Assembly (NCBI RefSeq): GCF_018687955.1
Contig: NZ_CP061309.1
Location: 1,534,007 to 1,598,006, forward strand
Direction of reading: 5' to 3'
DNA length: 64,000 nucleotides
From: Polynucleobacter ibericus
GTDB taxonomy: Bacteria > Pseudomonadota > Gammaproteobacteria > Burkholderiales > Burkholderiaceae
Shown here: piece after piece, positions 50,116 through 58,201 of the stretch
Layout: each line of letters begins with the position of its first letter
How positions within the stretch are numbered: position 1 is the first letter of the stretch
The notes under the pieces: generated by a model
Told to the model about the DNA's origin: nothing
Databases searched by the model: none
The model's input: only the letters and a program-made list of their open reading frames with translations
Made by a program: the position numbers and the translations under genes

Positions 50116-50565
50116 ATGCAATCTCTCCAAGTCAAAATTCTCGATGAACGTATGCGCGATCAGCTACCCTCCTACGGCACTCCAGGAAGCGCTGGACTTG
50201 ATTTACGTGCCTGTATTGATGAGGCCATTGAAATTGCGCCAGGCCAGACTTTGCTTGTGCCCACTGGCTTAGCAATCTATGTTGAAGATCCGGCCTATGC
50301 TGCTTTTATTCTGCCGCGCTCAGGATTAGGTCATAAGCACGGTATCGTCCTAGGCAACTTAGTGGGACTCATTGACTCTGACTATCAAGGGCAATTGATG
50401 GTGAGCACTTGGAACCGTGGCTCAACCCCATTCAAGCTAGAGCCTATGGAGCGCCTCGCTCAATTGGTGGTGATGCCTGTACAGCAAGTAGAACTCAAAG
50501 TTGTGGAAGAGTTCACTGAGAGTAGTCGTGGTGCTGGTGGCTTTGGAAGTACGGGTAGGACTTAG
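50116..50565 (+). CDS. dut: dUTP diphosphatase
   Basis: This 149-aa trimeric dUTPase has all five motifs: [46 protein letters not shown] and the C-terminal [11 protein letters not shown]. It removes dUTP and supplies dUMP for dTMP synthesis. The gene follows coaBC by 41 bases and is closed by a terminator. Confidence 0.97.
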   Translation: MQSLQVKILDERMRDQLPSYGTPGSAGLDLRACIDEAIEIAPGQTLLVPTGLAIYVEDPAYAAFILPRSGLGHKHGIVLGNLVGLIDSDYQGQLMVSTWNRGSTPFKLEPMERLAQLVVMPVQQVELKVVEEFTESSRGAGGFGSTGRT

Positions 50566-50597
50566 GTTACAACTGCCTTAAAAATATTTCTCTGAAA

Positions 50598-50628
50598 TAA
50601 AAAGCCACCCTAGGGTGGCTTTTTATTT
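50598..50628 (+). terminator. Rho-independent terminator after dut
   Basis: AAAAAGCCACCC and GGGTGGCTTTTT flank a central TA, so the hairpin probably opens at CCTAGG. It is followed by TTTTATTT. The A-run on the other side lets it also serve the convergent gene at 50642-50875. Confidence 0.85.
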
Positions 50629-50641
50629 AAGCGAGAATTAC

Positions 50642-50875
50642 TTACTTACGAATATGCGCTTTGCGAGCAGCATCTTGTGACATACCGGCACCAGCACCTT
50701 CACGAGACTCTTTCTCAGCAGTAATTTCTTTACGGCGCTCTTTGCAAGAACCAGCAATCTCTTGCAATGCTTTGCGAGCACGGGCAGCAGAAGCTTTAAT
50801 ACCCTTACCTTGAAACTTTTCATTCTCAGCTTTATAAGTTTCAAAAGCTTCTAGCAATTTATCGTGATGAGACAT
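50642..50875 (-). CDS. Small charged protein, possibly histone H1/Hc1-like
   Basis: A 77-aa, highly charged, probably all-helical protein starting MSHHDKLLEAFETYKAENEK. The core KGIKASAARARKALQEIAG then CKERRKEI resembles the K-G-x-K-A-A-x-x-x-R pattern of short Hc1-type histone-like proteins and of conserved Burkholderiales hypotheticals. There is no signal peptide or membrane segment. It lies alone between dut and clpA and has its own ATG. DNA binding is inference from composition; the function is unknown. Confidence 0.75.
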   Translation of the reverse strand: MSHHDKLLEAFETYKAENEKFQGKGIKASAARARKALQEIAGSCKERRKEITAEKESREGAGAGMSQDAARKAHIRK

Positions 50876-50917
50876 ATCTTCCTTTTTGGTTTGTATTTTG
50901 TTAAATCAATTGGTTAA

Positions 50918-53224
50918 TTAAATTTCTTCAGCTGGGGCTACGTCAGCTTTAGCGCGTTTTCCTGGTAAGACTGGAGCCTCAAAGTTCAGTAGAACTTTAC
51001 CATCGGCATCAATATCAACATCCACATGGCCGCCCTGAGCTAGCTTACCAAACAAGAGTTCGTCAGCAAGCGCCTTGCGCACCGTATCCTGAATAATGCG
51101 CTGCATTGGACGCGCACCCATTAAGGGATCAAAGCCATGCTTAGCTAAATGCGCTCTCAATGCCACACTGAAAGTCGCATCTACCTTCTTCTCGTGAAGT
51201 TGCTCTTCCAGCTGCATCAAGAACTTATCAACTACCCGCATGATGATGGATTCATCAAGCGCCTTGAATGAGACGATTGCATCCAAGCGATTGCGGAACT
51301 CAGGCGTAAAGAACTTCTTAATATCAGCCATTTCATCACCAGACTCACGTGCATTGGTAAAGCCGATGGTGGATTTCTGCATCGCCTCAGCACCAGCATT
51401 GGTTGTCATGATAATGATCACATTACGGAAATCCGTCTTGCGACCATTGTTATCCGTTAATGTGCCATGGTCCATCACCTGCAAAAGAATGTTGAAAATA
51501 TCTGGATGGGCTTTTTCAATTTCATCGAGCAGGAGCACACAATGTGGCTTCTTATTCACGGCCTCAGTTAACAAGCCGCCTTGATCAAATCCAACATAGC
51601 CAGGAGGCGCACCAATCAAACGGCTTACCGCATGACGCTCCATGTATTCCGACATATCAAAGCGCAAGAGTTCAATTCCAAGGATGTAGGCAAGCTGTTT
51701 AGCAACTTCTGTCTTGCCAACGCCTGTTGGACCAGAGAACAAGAACGATCCAATTGGCCTATCAATCTTGCCAAGACCAGCACGAGTCATCTTAATTGCG
51801 CTAGCCAAGGCTTCGATCGCAGGATCTTGTCCAAACACCACGCTCTTAATATCGCGATCCAAAGTCTGCAGTTTGCTGCGGTCATCCACGGTGACGGATT
51901 GGGGCGGTATGCGCGCAATCTTTGCCACGATCTCCTCAATCTCAGGACGACCAATGGTTTTCTTCTGTTTCGACTTCGGCAAAATACGTTGAGCAGCACC
52001 AGCTTCATCGATTACATCAATCGCCTTATCAGGCAAGTGACGATCATTAATATAGCGAGCAGAGAGTTCTGCAGCTGCCACCAAGGCGCCAGCTGCATAC
52101 TTCACGCTATGGTGTTCTTCGAAGCGTGACTTCAAACCACGCAGAATTTGCACTGTTTGATCTACTGTTGGCTCAACCACATCCACCTTTTGGAAGCGAC
52201 GTGACAATGCCGCATCTTTTTCAAAGATGCCACGGTATTCTGTAAAGGTTGTTGCACCAATGCACTTCAGTTGACCGTTAGACAAAGCAGGCTTTAATAA
52301 GTTGCTCGCATCCAAGGTTCCGCCAGAAGCCGCGCCCGCACCAATTAGTGTGTGTATCTCGTCGATAAATAAAACGCCATGAGCATGATCTTTGAGAGAC
52401 TTGAGAACGCTCTTCAAGCGTTGCTCAAAATCACCGCGGTATTTGGTGCCTGCTAAAAGGGCGCCCATATCCAAAGAGTAAACCGTGGCATTAGCCAAGA
52501 TATCAGGAACATCACCCTTAACGATTCTCCAGGCTAAGCCTTCAGCAATCGCTGTTTTACCCACGCCGGCTTCACCTACCAATAATGGGTTGTTCTTGCG
52601 ACGACGGCACAGCACCTGAATTACCCGTTCTACCTCGCTCTCGCGCCCAATCAATGGGTCAATTTTGCCTTGACGGGCCATGACATTGAGGTTCTGGGTG
52701 TATTGCTCAAGCGGGCTCTCCTTACCAGAAGCGCTAGATTCCTCAGCTTCTTGAGAAGGCTCAACTGGTTTTACATGCTCGGATTGATCTTTGCGCACAC
52801 CATGACTGATAAAGTTCACAACGTCTAAACGTGTAACACCTTGCTGTTGCAAGAAATACACTGCATGCGAATCTTTTTCACCAAAGATGGCTACCAATAC
52901 ATTGGCACCAGTCACTTCTTTTTTTCCATTCGAAGTAGATTGAACGTGCATGATGGCACGTTGAATCACTCGCTGAAATCCTAGAGTAGGCTGTGTATCA
53001 ACTTCATCATTACCTGGAACTACCGGTGTATTGTCATTGATAAAATTTTTCAGTTGAGCGCGCAACTCCGCAATATTCACTGCGCAAGCTTTTAGAACCT
53101 CCACCGCGGTAGCGTTATCTAGTAAGGCTGCGAGCAAATGCTCGACCGTAATGAACTCATGTCTTGATGCCCTTGCGTCAACAAACGCCATGTGCAAACT
53201 CACTTCTAATTCTTGGGCAATCAT
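50918..53224 (-). CDS. clpA: ATP-dependent Clp protease ATP-binding subunit ClpA
   Basis: This 768-aa AAA+ unfoldase has the N-domain ([18 protein letters not shown]), D1 with Walker [14 protein letters not shown], and D2 with [15 protein letters not shown]. The IGF tripeptide in KSTIGFTN docks onto ClpP. Its start overlaps the clpS stop as ATGA; the frame runs further upstream but only inside clpS. It feeds N-degron and other substrates to ClpP, which is not encoded here. Confidence 0.97.
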   Translation of the reverse strand: MIAQELEVSLHMAFVDARASRHEFITVEHLLAALLDNATAVEVLKACAVNIAELRAQLKNFINDNTPVVPGNDEVDTQPTLGFQRVIQRAIMHVQSTSNGKKEVTGANVLVAIFGEKDSHAVYFLQQQGVTRLDVVNFISHGVRKDQSEHVKPVEPSQEAEESSASGKESPLEQYTQNLNVMARQGKIDPLIGRESEVERVIQVLCRRRKNNPLLVGEAGVGKTAIAEGLAWRIVKGDVPDILANATVYSLDMGALLAGTKYRGDFEQRLKSVLKSLKDHAHGVLFIDEIHTLIGAGAASGGTLDASNLLKPALSNGQLKCIGATTFTEYRGIFEKDAALSRRFQKVDVVEPTVDQTVQILRGLKSRFEEHHSVKYAAGALVAAAELSARYINDRHLPDKAIDVIDEAGAAQRILPKSKQKKTIGRPEIEEIVAKIARIPPQSVTVDDRSKLQTLDRDIKSVVFGQDPAIEALASAIKMTRAGLGKIDRPIGSFLFSGPTGVGKTEVAKQLAYILGIELLRFDMSEYMERHAVSRLIGAPPGYVGFDQGGLLTEAVNKKPHCVLLLDEIEKAHPDIFNILLQVMDHGTLTDNNGRKTDFRNVIIIMTTNAGAEAMQKSTIGFTNARESGDEMADIKKFFTPEFRNRLDAIVSFKALDESIIMRVVDKFLMQLEEQLHEKKVDATFSVALRAHLAKHGFDPLMGARPMQRIIQDTVRKALADELLFGKLAQGGHVDVDIDADGKVLLNFEAPVLPGKRAKADVAPAEEI

Positions 53225-53568
53225 GCTTCCTCCATAGTGCACTGTAGTGGATGACCCGCTTCGCGGGAGAGTTCGATAACTTGATGCACTTTTGTAGCAG
53301 CAACATCGCGAGTGAATACTCCGCAAACGCCTTTGCCAACTAGATGCACTTGCAACATGATGCGTGTAGCTGTTTCGTGATCCTTATTAAAATACTCCTG
53401 AATTACCATCACCACAAATTCCATTGGTGTGTAATCGTCATTCAATAGTAAAACTTTATACATCGATGGTGCTTTAACTTGCTCGACCTGTTTTTCGAGA
53501 AGAATAGTGTCCTCGGCATATGGAATGCCTGGGTTGCCAGTAGTGGGATTTTTGGGTGCGCGACTCAT
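53221..53568 (-). CDS. clpS: ClpS adaptor protein
   Basis: A 115-aa adaptor that delivers N-end-rule substrates to ClpA. The core is [20 protein letters not shown], with the N-degron pocket residues of the DDYTPMEF region and the [17 protein letters not shown] strand. The ATG at 53568 gives [10 protein letters not shown]; an ATG at 53577 and a GTG at 53586 are possible alternatives. Its overlap with clpA indicates translational coupling. Confidence 0.94.
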   Translation of the reverse strand: MSRAPKNPTTGNPGIPYAEDTILLEKQVEQVKAPSMYKVLLLNDDYTPMEFVVMVIQEYFNKDHETATRIMLQVHLVGKGVCGVFTRDVAATKVHQVIELSREAGHPLQCTMEEA

Positions 53569-53690
53569 TAGAAACATTCTAAACACAGATATTGAAACTT
53601 TAATTTACTAGGGTCTTGTTGCGAAAACCACGCAAAAACCCCCTTTAAAGGCATATTGGGGCATTTTTCGATAAAAAAAGGGGTGTTTAC

Positions 53691-53754
53691 CAGGGGGTAG
53701 GTGCATATAACTCCTTGACACCCCTCCAAAAAGGGCAAACAATCAGGGGGTAGG
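53691..53754. repeat. Pair of CAGGGGGTAGG repeats around the cspA promoter
   Basis: The 11-mer is present at 53691-53701 and 53744-53754, 53 bp start to start, about five helical turns. They flank the predicted cspA promoter. A short inverted repeat GGGGTGT (53680-53686)/ACACCCC (53718-53724) overlaps the -35 box. Such spacing suggests a regulator binding on one face of the helix. Confidence 0.5.
53715..53743 (+). promoter_or_regulatory. cspA: Predicted cspA promoter
   Basis: A perfect -35 TTGACA (53715-53720), a 17-base spacer and AACAAT (53738-53743) predict a transcript with a leader of roughly 100 nt before the ATG at 53854. Long 5' leaders that refold in the cold are typical of cspA-family mRNAs. 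No other strong promoter is seen in the 285-base gap from clpS to cspA. Confidence 0.55.
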
Positions 53755-53853
53755 CTTCAAGAGAGGTTCTATTTAGGCGTGTTGTGGATTGAGACTGATT
53801 AAAAAGTATTTACCCTCATCACGGTTGTTTTAAGTTTATGTAATGGAGTTCGC

Positions 53854-54057
53854 ATGGCGACCGGAATTGTTAAGTGGTTCAATGATGCAAAAGGTTTTGG
53901 CTTTATTAAACCTGATGATGGTGAAGAAGAGTTGTTCGCGCATTTCAGCGCAATTACTATGCCTGGGTTCAAAACCCTCAAGGAAAACCAAAAGGTAACG
54001 TTTGACATTACCCAAGGTCCTAAAGGCAAGCAAGCTACCAATATCCAAGCGGCTTAA
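53854..54057 (+). CDS. cspA: Cold-shock protein, CspA family
   Basis: A 67-aa OB-fold RNA chaperone. RNP1 is KGFGFI (residues 13-18) and RNP2 LFAHF (27-31), preceded by [14 protein letters not shown] lies upstream of the ATG. The gene has its own promoter and terminator. Which CspA paralogue it is, and whether it is cold-induced or constitutive, cannot be told from sequence. Confidence 0.96.
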   Translation: MATGIVKWFNDAKGFGFIKPDDGEEELFAHFSAITMPGFKTLKENQKVTFDITQGPKGKQATNIQAA

Positions 54058-54076
54058 TAGTCCTTAGATCATTATT

Positions 54077-54108
54077 AAAAACCCAGGATTCGTTCCTGGG
54101 TTTTTTTT
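54077..54108 (+). terminator. Rho-independent terminator after cspA
   Basis: AAAACCCAGGA, loop TTCGT and TCCTGGGTTTT followed by further T residues give a strong hairpin with an eight-T tail. Confidence 0.93.
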
Positions 54109-54141
54109 CGCCTGCAATTTACCTCACTTAAAATACAACTC

Positions 54142-54594
54142 ATGCTTATTTCAAAAAATATTATTAGCAATCTCATTGCGGCCCTTGTTTTATTTAGCTC
54201 AAACCTTGCATTAGCGCAGGTCAACACCGGCTTACCAATCGTAGAATTAAAAACTGGTATCTACCGCATACAAGCTGAGCTGGCTGATACGCCAAAGGCT
54301 AGAGAGGTTGGCCTAATGAATCGTACTAGCATGCCTACTAACTCCGGAATGCTATTTATCTTTGAACAAAAAGCTGGTCATTGCTTCTGGATGAACAACA
54401 CCAAGATTCCACTCTCAATTGCATTCATTGCCGATGATGGGAAGATTGTGAACATCGAAGAGATGCAAGCTGAAACCACTAATAACCATTGCCCAAAAGC
54501 AGCCATACGTTATGCGTTAGAGATGAACAAGCAATGGTTCGCGGAAAGGGTGATCGTGCCAGGCACTGTAGTCACCGGTCTACCAAAGAGATAA
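54142..54594 (+). CDS. DUF192 domain-containing exported protein
   Basis: A 150-aa protein with a signal peptide (hydrophobic LIAALVLFSSNLALA, cleavage after ALA). The DUF192 domain follows: ELADTPKAREVGLMNRTSMP, GMLFIFEQ, CFWMNNTKIPLSIAFI and IRYALEMNKQWF. The family has a small beta-barrel fold and no agreed function. It stands alone between cspA and a terminator. Confidence 0.9.
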   Translation: MLISKNIISNLIAALVLFSSNLALAQVNTGLPIVELKTGIYRIQAELADTPKAREVGLMNRTSMPTNSGMLFIFEQKAGHCFWMNNTKIPLSIAFIADDGKIVNIEEMQAETTNNHCPKAAIRYALEMNKQWFAERVIVPGTVVTGLPKR

Positions 54595-54611
54595 GAAAAA
54601 TAAAAGGCAAT

Positions 54612-54643
54612 AAAAAACGCAGACCTCGGTCTGCGTTTTGCTT
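54612..54643 (+). terminator. Rho-independent terminator after the DUF192 gene
   Basis: AAAACGCAGACC and GGTCTGCGTTTT form a 12-bp stem around TC (a CUCG tetraloop if the last pair opens), followed by GCTTTAAT. The A-run on the left can also serve the convergent ppnP gene. Confidence 0.85.
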
Positions 54644-54658
54644 TAATGCCTTATTGAT

Positions 54659-54964
54659 TTATTCAAAGTGGCAAACGTAATGAACCGGTTGCTCGGCGCG
54701 AATAATAAAGTAACCGCCCTTCTCCACTTCCCAGCTTTGGCCTGCCTTGAACTCTTGCTCAGGGGCTCCATTGATGCTGACAAAAGCGCTGCCGTCAACT
54801 ACCTCCATGATTTCTTTGGTACTTAAGTCAAAGCGCAAAGTGCTTGGCAACACAACACCAACAGACTTACGCACGCCATTTGGCAGAGTAACAGTATGTG
54901 AAACACACTTGCCATCAAAAAATACATTGGCTTTCTTACCTACGGAAACTTGATCAAATTGCAT
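54659..54964 (-). CDS. ppnP: Pyrimidine/purine nucleoside phosphorylase PpnP
   Basis: A 101-aa cupin of the former DUF1255/YaiE family. It shows GKCVSHTVTLPNGVRKSVGVVLP, the EIMEVVDGSAFV turn and a C-terminal VHYVCHFE. E. coli PpnP cleaves many nucleosides with phosphate. It lies 44 bases downstream of argG and may be expressed with the arg genes. Confidence 0.93.
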   Translation of the reverse strand: MQFDQVSVGKKANVFFDGKCVSHTVTLPNGVRKSVGVVLPSTLRFDLSTKEIMEVVDGSAFVSINGAPEQEFKAGQSWEVEKGGYFIIRAEQPVHYVCHFE

Positions 54965-55008
54965 ACTGATTCTTTCTATTCTGTTTGGTTCTAATCGTTT
55001 ACCGCTAA

Positions 55009-56241
55009 TTATTTCTTGGCGCGCTTGCGCTTTGCTGTTTCAGCAATACGCATACGTAAAGCATTGAGCTTAATAAAGCCACCAGCATCTGCTTGGTTAT
55101 ATGCGCCACCATCATCGTCAAAGGTTGCAATATTCTGATCAAACAAAGTATTGGCTGAGTCACGTGAAATCACTGATACAGAACCTTTGTAGAGCTTCAA
55201 GCGAACCACACCATTGACTGCCTGCTGCGTATGATCAATCAAGGTCTGCAAGGCAAGGCGCTCTGGCGCCCACCAAAGACCGTTGTAAATCAAGCTTGCA
55301 TAGCGTGGCATCAAATCATCCTTCAGGTGAGCCACTTCGCGATCCAAGGTAATGCTTTCGATACCGCGGTGCGCCTTCAACAAAATGGTGCCACCAGGAG
55401 TCTCATAACATCCACGACTCTTCATGCCTACAAAGCGGTTTTCAACAAGGTCGAGACGACCAATGCCGTGCTTGCCGCCAATGCGGTTTAACTCAGCCAA
55501 TAGCTCATGCGGCTTGTAAGCCTTACCGTCAATCGCAACCGGGTCGCCGGCTTTAAATTCGATCTCAATAATTTCTGGGGCATCAGGCGCCTTCTCTGGA
55601 GAGACTGTCCAACGCCACATTGACTCTTCCGCTTCCGCATTAGGATTCTCTAAATGACGGCCTTCGTAGCTAATGTGCAAGAGGTTGGCATCCATTGAGT
55701 ATGGTGAGCCACCCTGCTTATGCTTCATCTCGACTGGAATGCCATGCTTTTCTGCATAAGCCATTAACTTCTCACGTGAAAGAAGATCCCACTCACGCCA
55801 AGGGGCAATCACTTTAATTCCCGGCTCTAAAGCGTAGTAGCCCAACTCGAAGCGAACCTGGTCGTTGCCCTTGCCTGTAGCGCCATGGGAAACAGAGTCA
55901 GCGCCAGTTAGGCGGGCAATTTCGATTTGACGTTTAGCAATTAAAGGACGCGCAATAGATGTGCCCAACAAATATTCACCTTCGTAAATCGTATTAGCGC
56001 GGAACATTGGAAACACAAAGTCGCGCACAAATTCTTCACGCAAGTCATCAATAAAAATATTTTCTGGCTTGATACCAAATTGTAGCGCCTTAGCGCGTGC
56101 TGGCTCTAGCTCCTCGCCCTGACCCAAGTCAGCAGTAAAGGTTACGATCTCACAGCCATAGGTATCTTGAAGCCATTTCAAGATCACGCTAGTGTCTAAA
56201 CCACCGGAATATGCTAAGACTGCTTTTTTAATATCTGACAT
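55009..56241 (-). CDS. argG: Argininosuccinate synthase
   Basis: This 410-aa enzyme joins citrulline and aspartate with ATP. It has the PP-loop [15 protein letters not shown] at the N-terminus, [21 protein letters not shown], and [20 protein letters not shown]. The C-terminus is a Lys/Arg-rich tail. argF lies 54 bases upstream on the same strand, so the two form an argF-argG unit. Confidence 0.97.
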   Translation of the reverse strand: MSDIKKAVLAYSGGLDTSVILKWLQDTYGCEIVTFTADLGQGEELEPARAKALQFGIKPENIFIDDLREEFVRDFVFPMFRANTIYEGEYLLGTSIARPLIAKRQIEIARLTGADSVSHGATGKGNDQVRFELGYYALEPGIKVIAPWREWDLLSREKLMAYAEKHGIPVEMKHKQGGSPYSMDANLLHISYEGRHLENPNAEAEESMWRWTVSPEKAPDAPEIIEIEFKAGDPVAIDGKAYKPHELLAELNRIGGKHGIGRLDLVENRFVGMKSRGCYETPGGTILLKAHRGIESITLDREVAHLKDDLMPRYASLIYNGLWWAPERLALQTLIDHTQQAVNGVVRLKLYKGSVSVISRDSANTLFDQNIATFDDDGGAYNQADAGGFIKLNALRMRIAETAKRKRAKK

Positions 56242-56295
56242 GTTTTCTTATTCAATCAAAAATAAATTAAAACGAATTACAAAAAAATTAATTCC

Positions 56296-57243
56296 TTAAT
56301 CCAAACGACCACAGAGTAAATACTCCATCAAAGCCTTTTGAACATGCAAACGATTTTCTGCTTCTTCCCACACAATACTTTGCGGACCATCAATTACGCC
56401 AGCAGAAACTTCTTCGCCACGATGCGCTGGCAAGCAATGCATAAACAAAGCGTCAGGCTTAGCCAAGGACATCAACTCCTCATCTACCATCCAATCTTGG
56501 AAAGCATTCATGCGTGAGGTGTTTTCATCTTCATAGCCCATGCTTGTCCAAACGTCAGTGGTAACCAAATCAGCGCCCTTGCAAGCCTCTTTAGGGTCGG
56601 CACAAACCGTCAAATGTTTTGCAGCATTAGATGTCAAACGCGCTGGGTCTAACTGATAACCTTCAGGGGCAGAGAAGCGTAACTGAAAATCCAAGCATTC
56701 AGCAGCTTGCAGCCAGGTGTAGGCCATATTATTTGCATCGCCTACCCAAGCCACTGTCTTGCCCTGTATCAGACCGCGTGCCTCAACAAAAGTAAAGATA
56801 TCAGCCAAGACTTGGCAAGGATGATATTCATTTGTCAGGCCGTTCATAACCGGCACACGTGAATTTGCTGCAAAGCGCTCAATAATCTCTTGGCCAAAGG
56901 TGCGGATCATGATGATGTCCGTCATCCTTGAAATCACCTGTGCAGCATCCTCCACAGGCTCTCCACGGCCCAACTGAGTATCTCGAGTGTTAAGGTATAC
57001 CGCATGGCCACCCAGCTGATGGATGCCCGCCTCGAAGGACAGGCGGGTGCGGGTGGAATGCTTCTCAAAAATCATTGCCAAAGTACGGTCATGGAGCGGA
57101 TGCCATGTCTCATAACTCTTAAATTTGGCTTTGAGCCAGGCTGAGCGCTTGAGCAGATAGTCATACTCTTCTCGGGTCAGATCAGAAAACTGCAGGTAGT
57201 GCTTTACCTTACCAGGCGCTTGAGGCTTTGCCAGGGATGTCAT
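56296..57243 (-). CDS. argF: Ornithine carbamoyltransferase
   Basis: This 315-aa transferase makes citrulline from ornithine and carbamoyl phosphate. Motifs are FEKHSTRTRLSFEAG (carbamoyl-phosphate loop), LTNEYHPCQVLADI and the catalytic FMHCLPAHRGEE. MTSLAKPQAPG followed by KHYLQFSDL at 57243 fits the betaproteobacterial family; a longer start at 57276 is possible. It is anabolic in type and adjacent to argG. Confidence 0.95.
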   Translation of the reverse strand: MTSLAKPQAPGKVKHYLQFSDLTREEYDYLLKRSAWLKAKFKSYETWHPLHDRTLAMIFEKHSTRTRLSFEAGIHQLGGHAVYLNTRDTQLGRGEPVEDAAQVISRMTDIIMIRTFGQEIIERFAANSRVPVMNGLTNEYHPCQVLADIFTFVEARGLIQGKTVAWVGDANNMAYTWLQAAECLDFQLRFSAPEGYQLDPARLTSNAAKHLTVCADPKEACKGADLVTTDVWTSMGYEDENTSRMNAFQDWMVDEELMSLAKPDALFMHCLPAHRGEEVSAGVIDGPQSIVWEEAENRLHVQKALMEYLLCGRLD

Positions 57244-57395
57244 AGTTGAGCTTTCTACTAAAGTTTTGGCTTGCATTTTTTTCTTCAAACATTTGACTGC
57301 ACGAAAATGGATCCTAAAGTCATCTTACGGCCATCTCAGGCTGTTAAGCTAGAGGGCTTAGCAATACCATTTCTTACAACCATCATTACGCGAAC

Positions 57396-57710
57396 TTGAA
57401 CCACAAAAAGCTTTTCATTCAAGGCATTACCACTTCTGGCAAACCATTTCGGCCCAGCGATTGGGCGGAGCGTCTGTGCGGGGTGATGGCTACTTTTCGC
57501 CCTCCCGGGGACTCCGGGGACCCTCGCTTCACTTATTCGCCCTATGTCAGACCAGTGCTTATTGCAAAAGTGAAATGCGTTGTTATCGATACCAGACTGG
57601 GAGACCTAGATCCAAGGGCGCTAGACTTTGTCGTGAACTTTGCCAAAGACAACAGCCTACCGATCGAAGAGGCATGTGAGTTCAACCCGTCCGCCCCTAC
57701 CCAGCCTTAA
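57396..57710 (+). CDS. DUF3579 domain-containing protein
   Basis: A 104-aa protein matching the DUF3579 family of Betaproteobacteria: LFIQGITTSGKPFRPSDWAE, RLCGVMATFRP, YSPYVRPV and DPRALDFVVNFAKDN. Function unknown. No ATG occurs before the conserved N-terminus; the first usable start is TTG at 57396 and I see no clear ribosome-binding site. It is divergent from argF across 152 bases and convergent with rpsT. Confidence 0.85.
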   Translation: MNHKKLFIQGITTSGKPFRPSDWAERLCGVMATFRPPGDSGDPRFTYSPYVRPVLIAKVKCVVIDTRLGDLDPRALDFVVNFAKDNSLPIEEACEFNPSAPTQP

Positions 57711-57742
57711 AAACAAAAACCCGCTCTGATGAGGAGCGGGCT
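57710..57742 (-). terminator. Rho-independent terminator after rpsT
   Basis: On the minus strand CCCGCTC, a 7-base loop and GAGCGGG are followed by TTTTTGTTTTT. The plus strand lacks a T-run, so it serves rpsT rather than the DUF3579 gene. Confidence 0.82.
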
Positions 57743-57783
57743 TAGGTCGAAACTACATCGACCAGCCTAAAACTAAAACTGTA

Positions 57784-58050
57784 TTACGCTGCCATCGCCT
57801 TGATAGCTGCAGACAAACGTGACTTCTGACGAGATGCAGTATTTTTGTGCGCAATCTTTTTGTCAGCAATCTTATCGATTGTTGCTTGAGTTGCTGCGAA
57901 AACTTTCGCTGCAGCAGCTTTGTCACCAGTTTCAATTGCTTTGCGAACTGCCTTGATGGAAGTGCGGAGCTTTGAACGCAAACTGGAGTTATGTTCGTTT
58001 TGTTTTACTGCTTGGCGTGCACGCTTGCGCGCTTGTGCTGTATTGGCCAT
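57784..58050 (-). CDS. rpsT: 30S ribosomal protein S20
   Basis: An 88-aa Lys/Arg/Ala-rich protein, [18 protein letters not shown], with [19 protein letters not shown] and [17 protein letters not shown]. It binds 16S rRNA helices at the base of the 30S subunit. The gene is monocistronic and divergent from murJ, the same neighbour pair as in many Burkholderiales. Confidence 0.97.
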   Translation of the reverse strand: MANTAQARKRARQAVKQNEHNSSLRSKLRTSIKAVRKAIETGDKAAAAKVFAATQATIDKIADKKIAHKNTASRQKSRLSAAIKAMAA

Positions 58051-58105
58051 CTTTAAACCTTGCCTCTATAAATTGCAAAATGCGATTAGTTAAAAATCTT
58101 GCGGA

Positions 58106-58126
58106 CTTGCTGAATTCATTAGCAAG
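58106..58126 (-). promoter_or_regulatory. Hairpin in the rpsT leader
   Basis: CTTGCT (58106-58111) and AGCAAG (58121-58126) pair around a 9-base loop in the region between a minus-strand TAAAAT (58148-58143, possible -10 box) and the rpsT start. S20 represses its own translation in E. coli, so a structured leader would make sense, but this hairpin is untested. Confidence 0.3.
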
Positions 58127-58201
58127 CTCGCCAAAACCCAAGATTTTACCTTAAAGGGGCAAAAAAGCCCAGCCGACCGATAAATAGGTGAAAATCGGCT
58201 C

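Noticed and set aside
51581..52129. 182-codon open frame opposite clpA
   Set aside because: It lies within a well-conserved AAA+ coding region and shows no domain or ribosome site.
53225..53326. N-terminal extension of clpA
   Set aside because: It lies inside clpS; the ATGA overlap at 53221-53224 is the conserved arrangement.
57500..57530. Repeated CCGGGGAC in a GC-rich patch
   Set aside because: It encodes the G-D-S-G-D turn of the DUF3579 protein, so codon content explains it.
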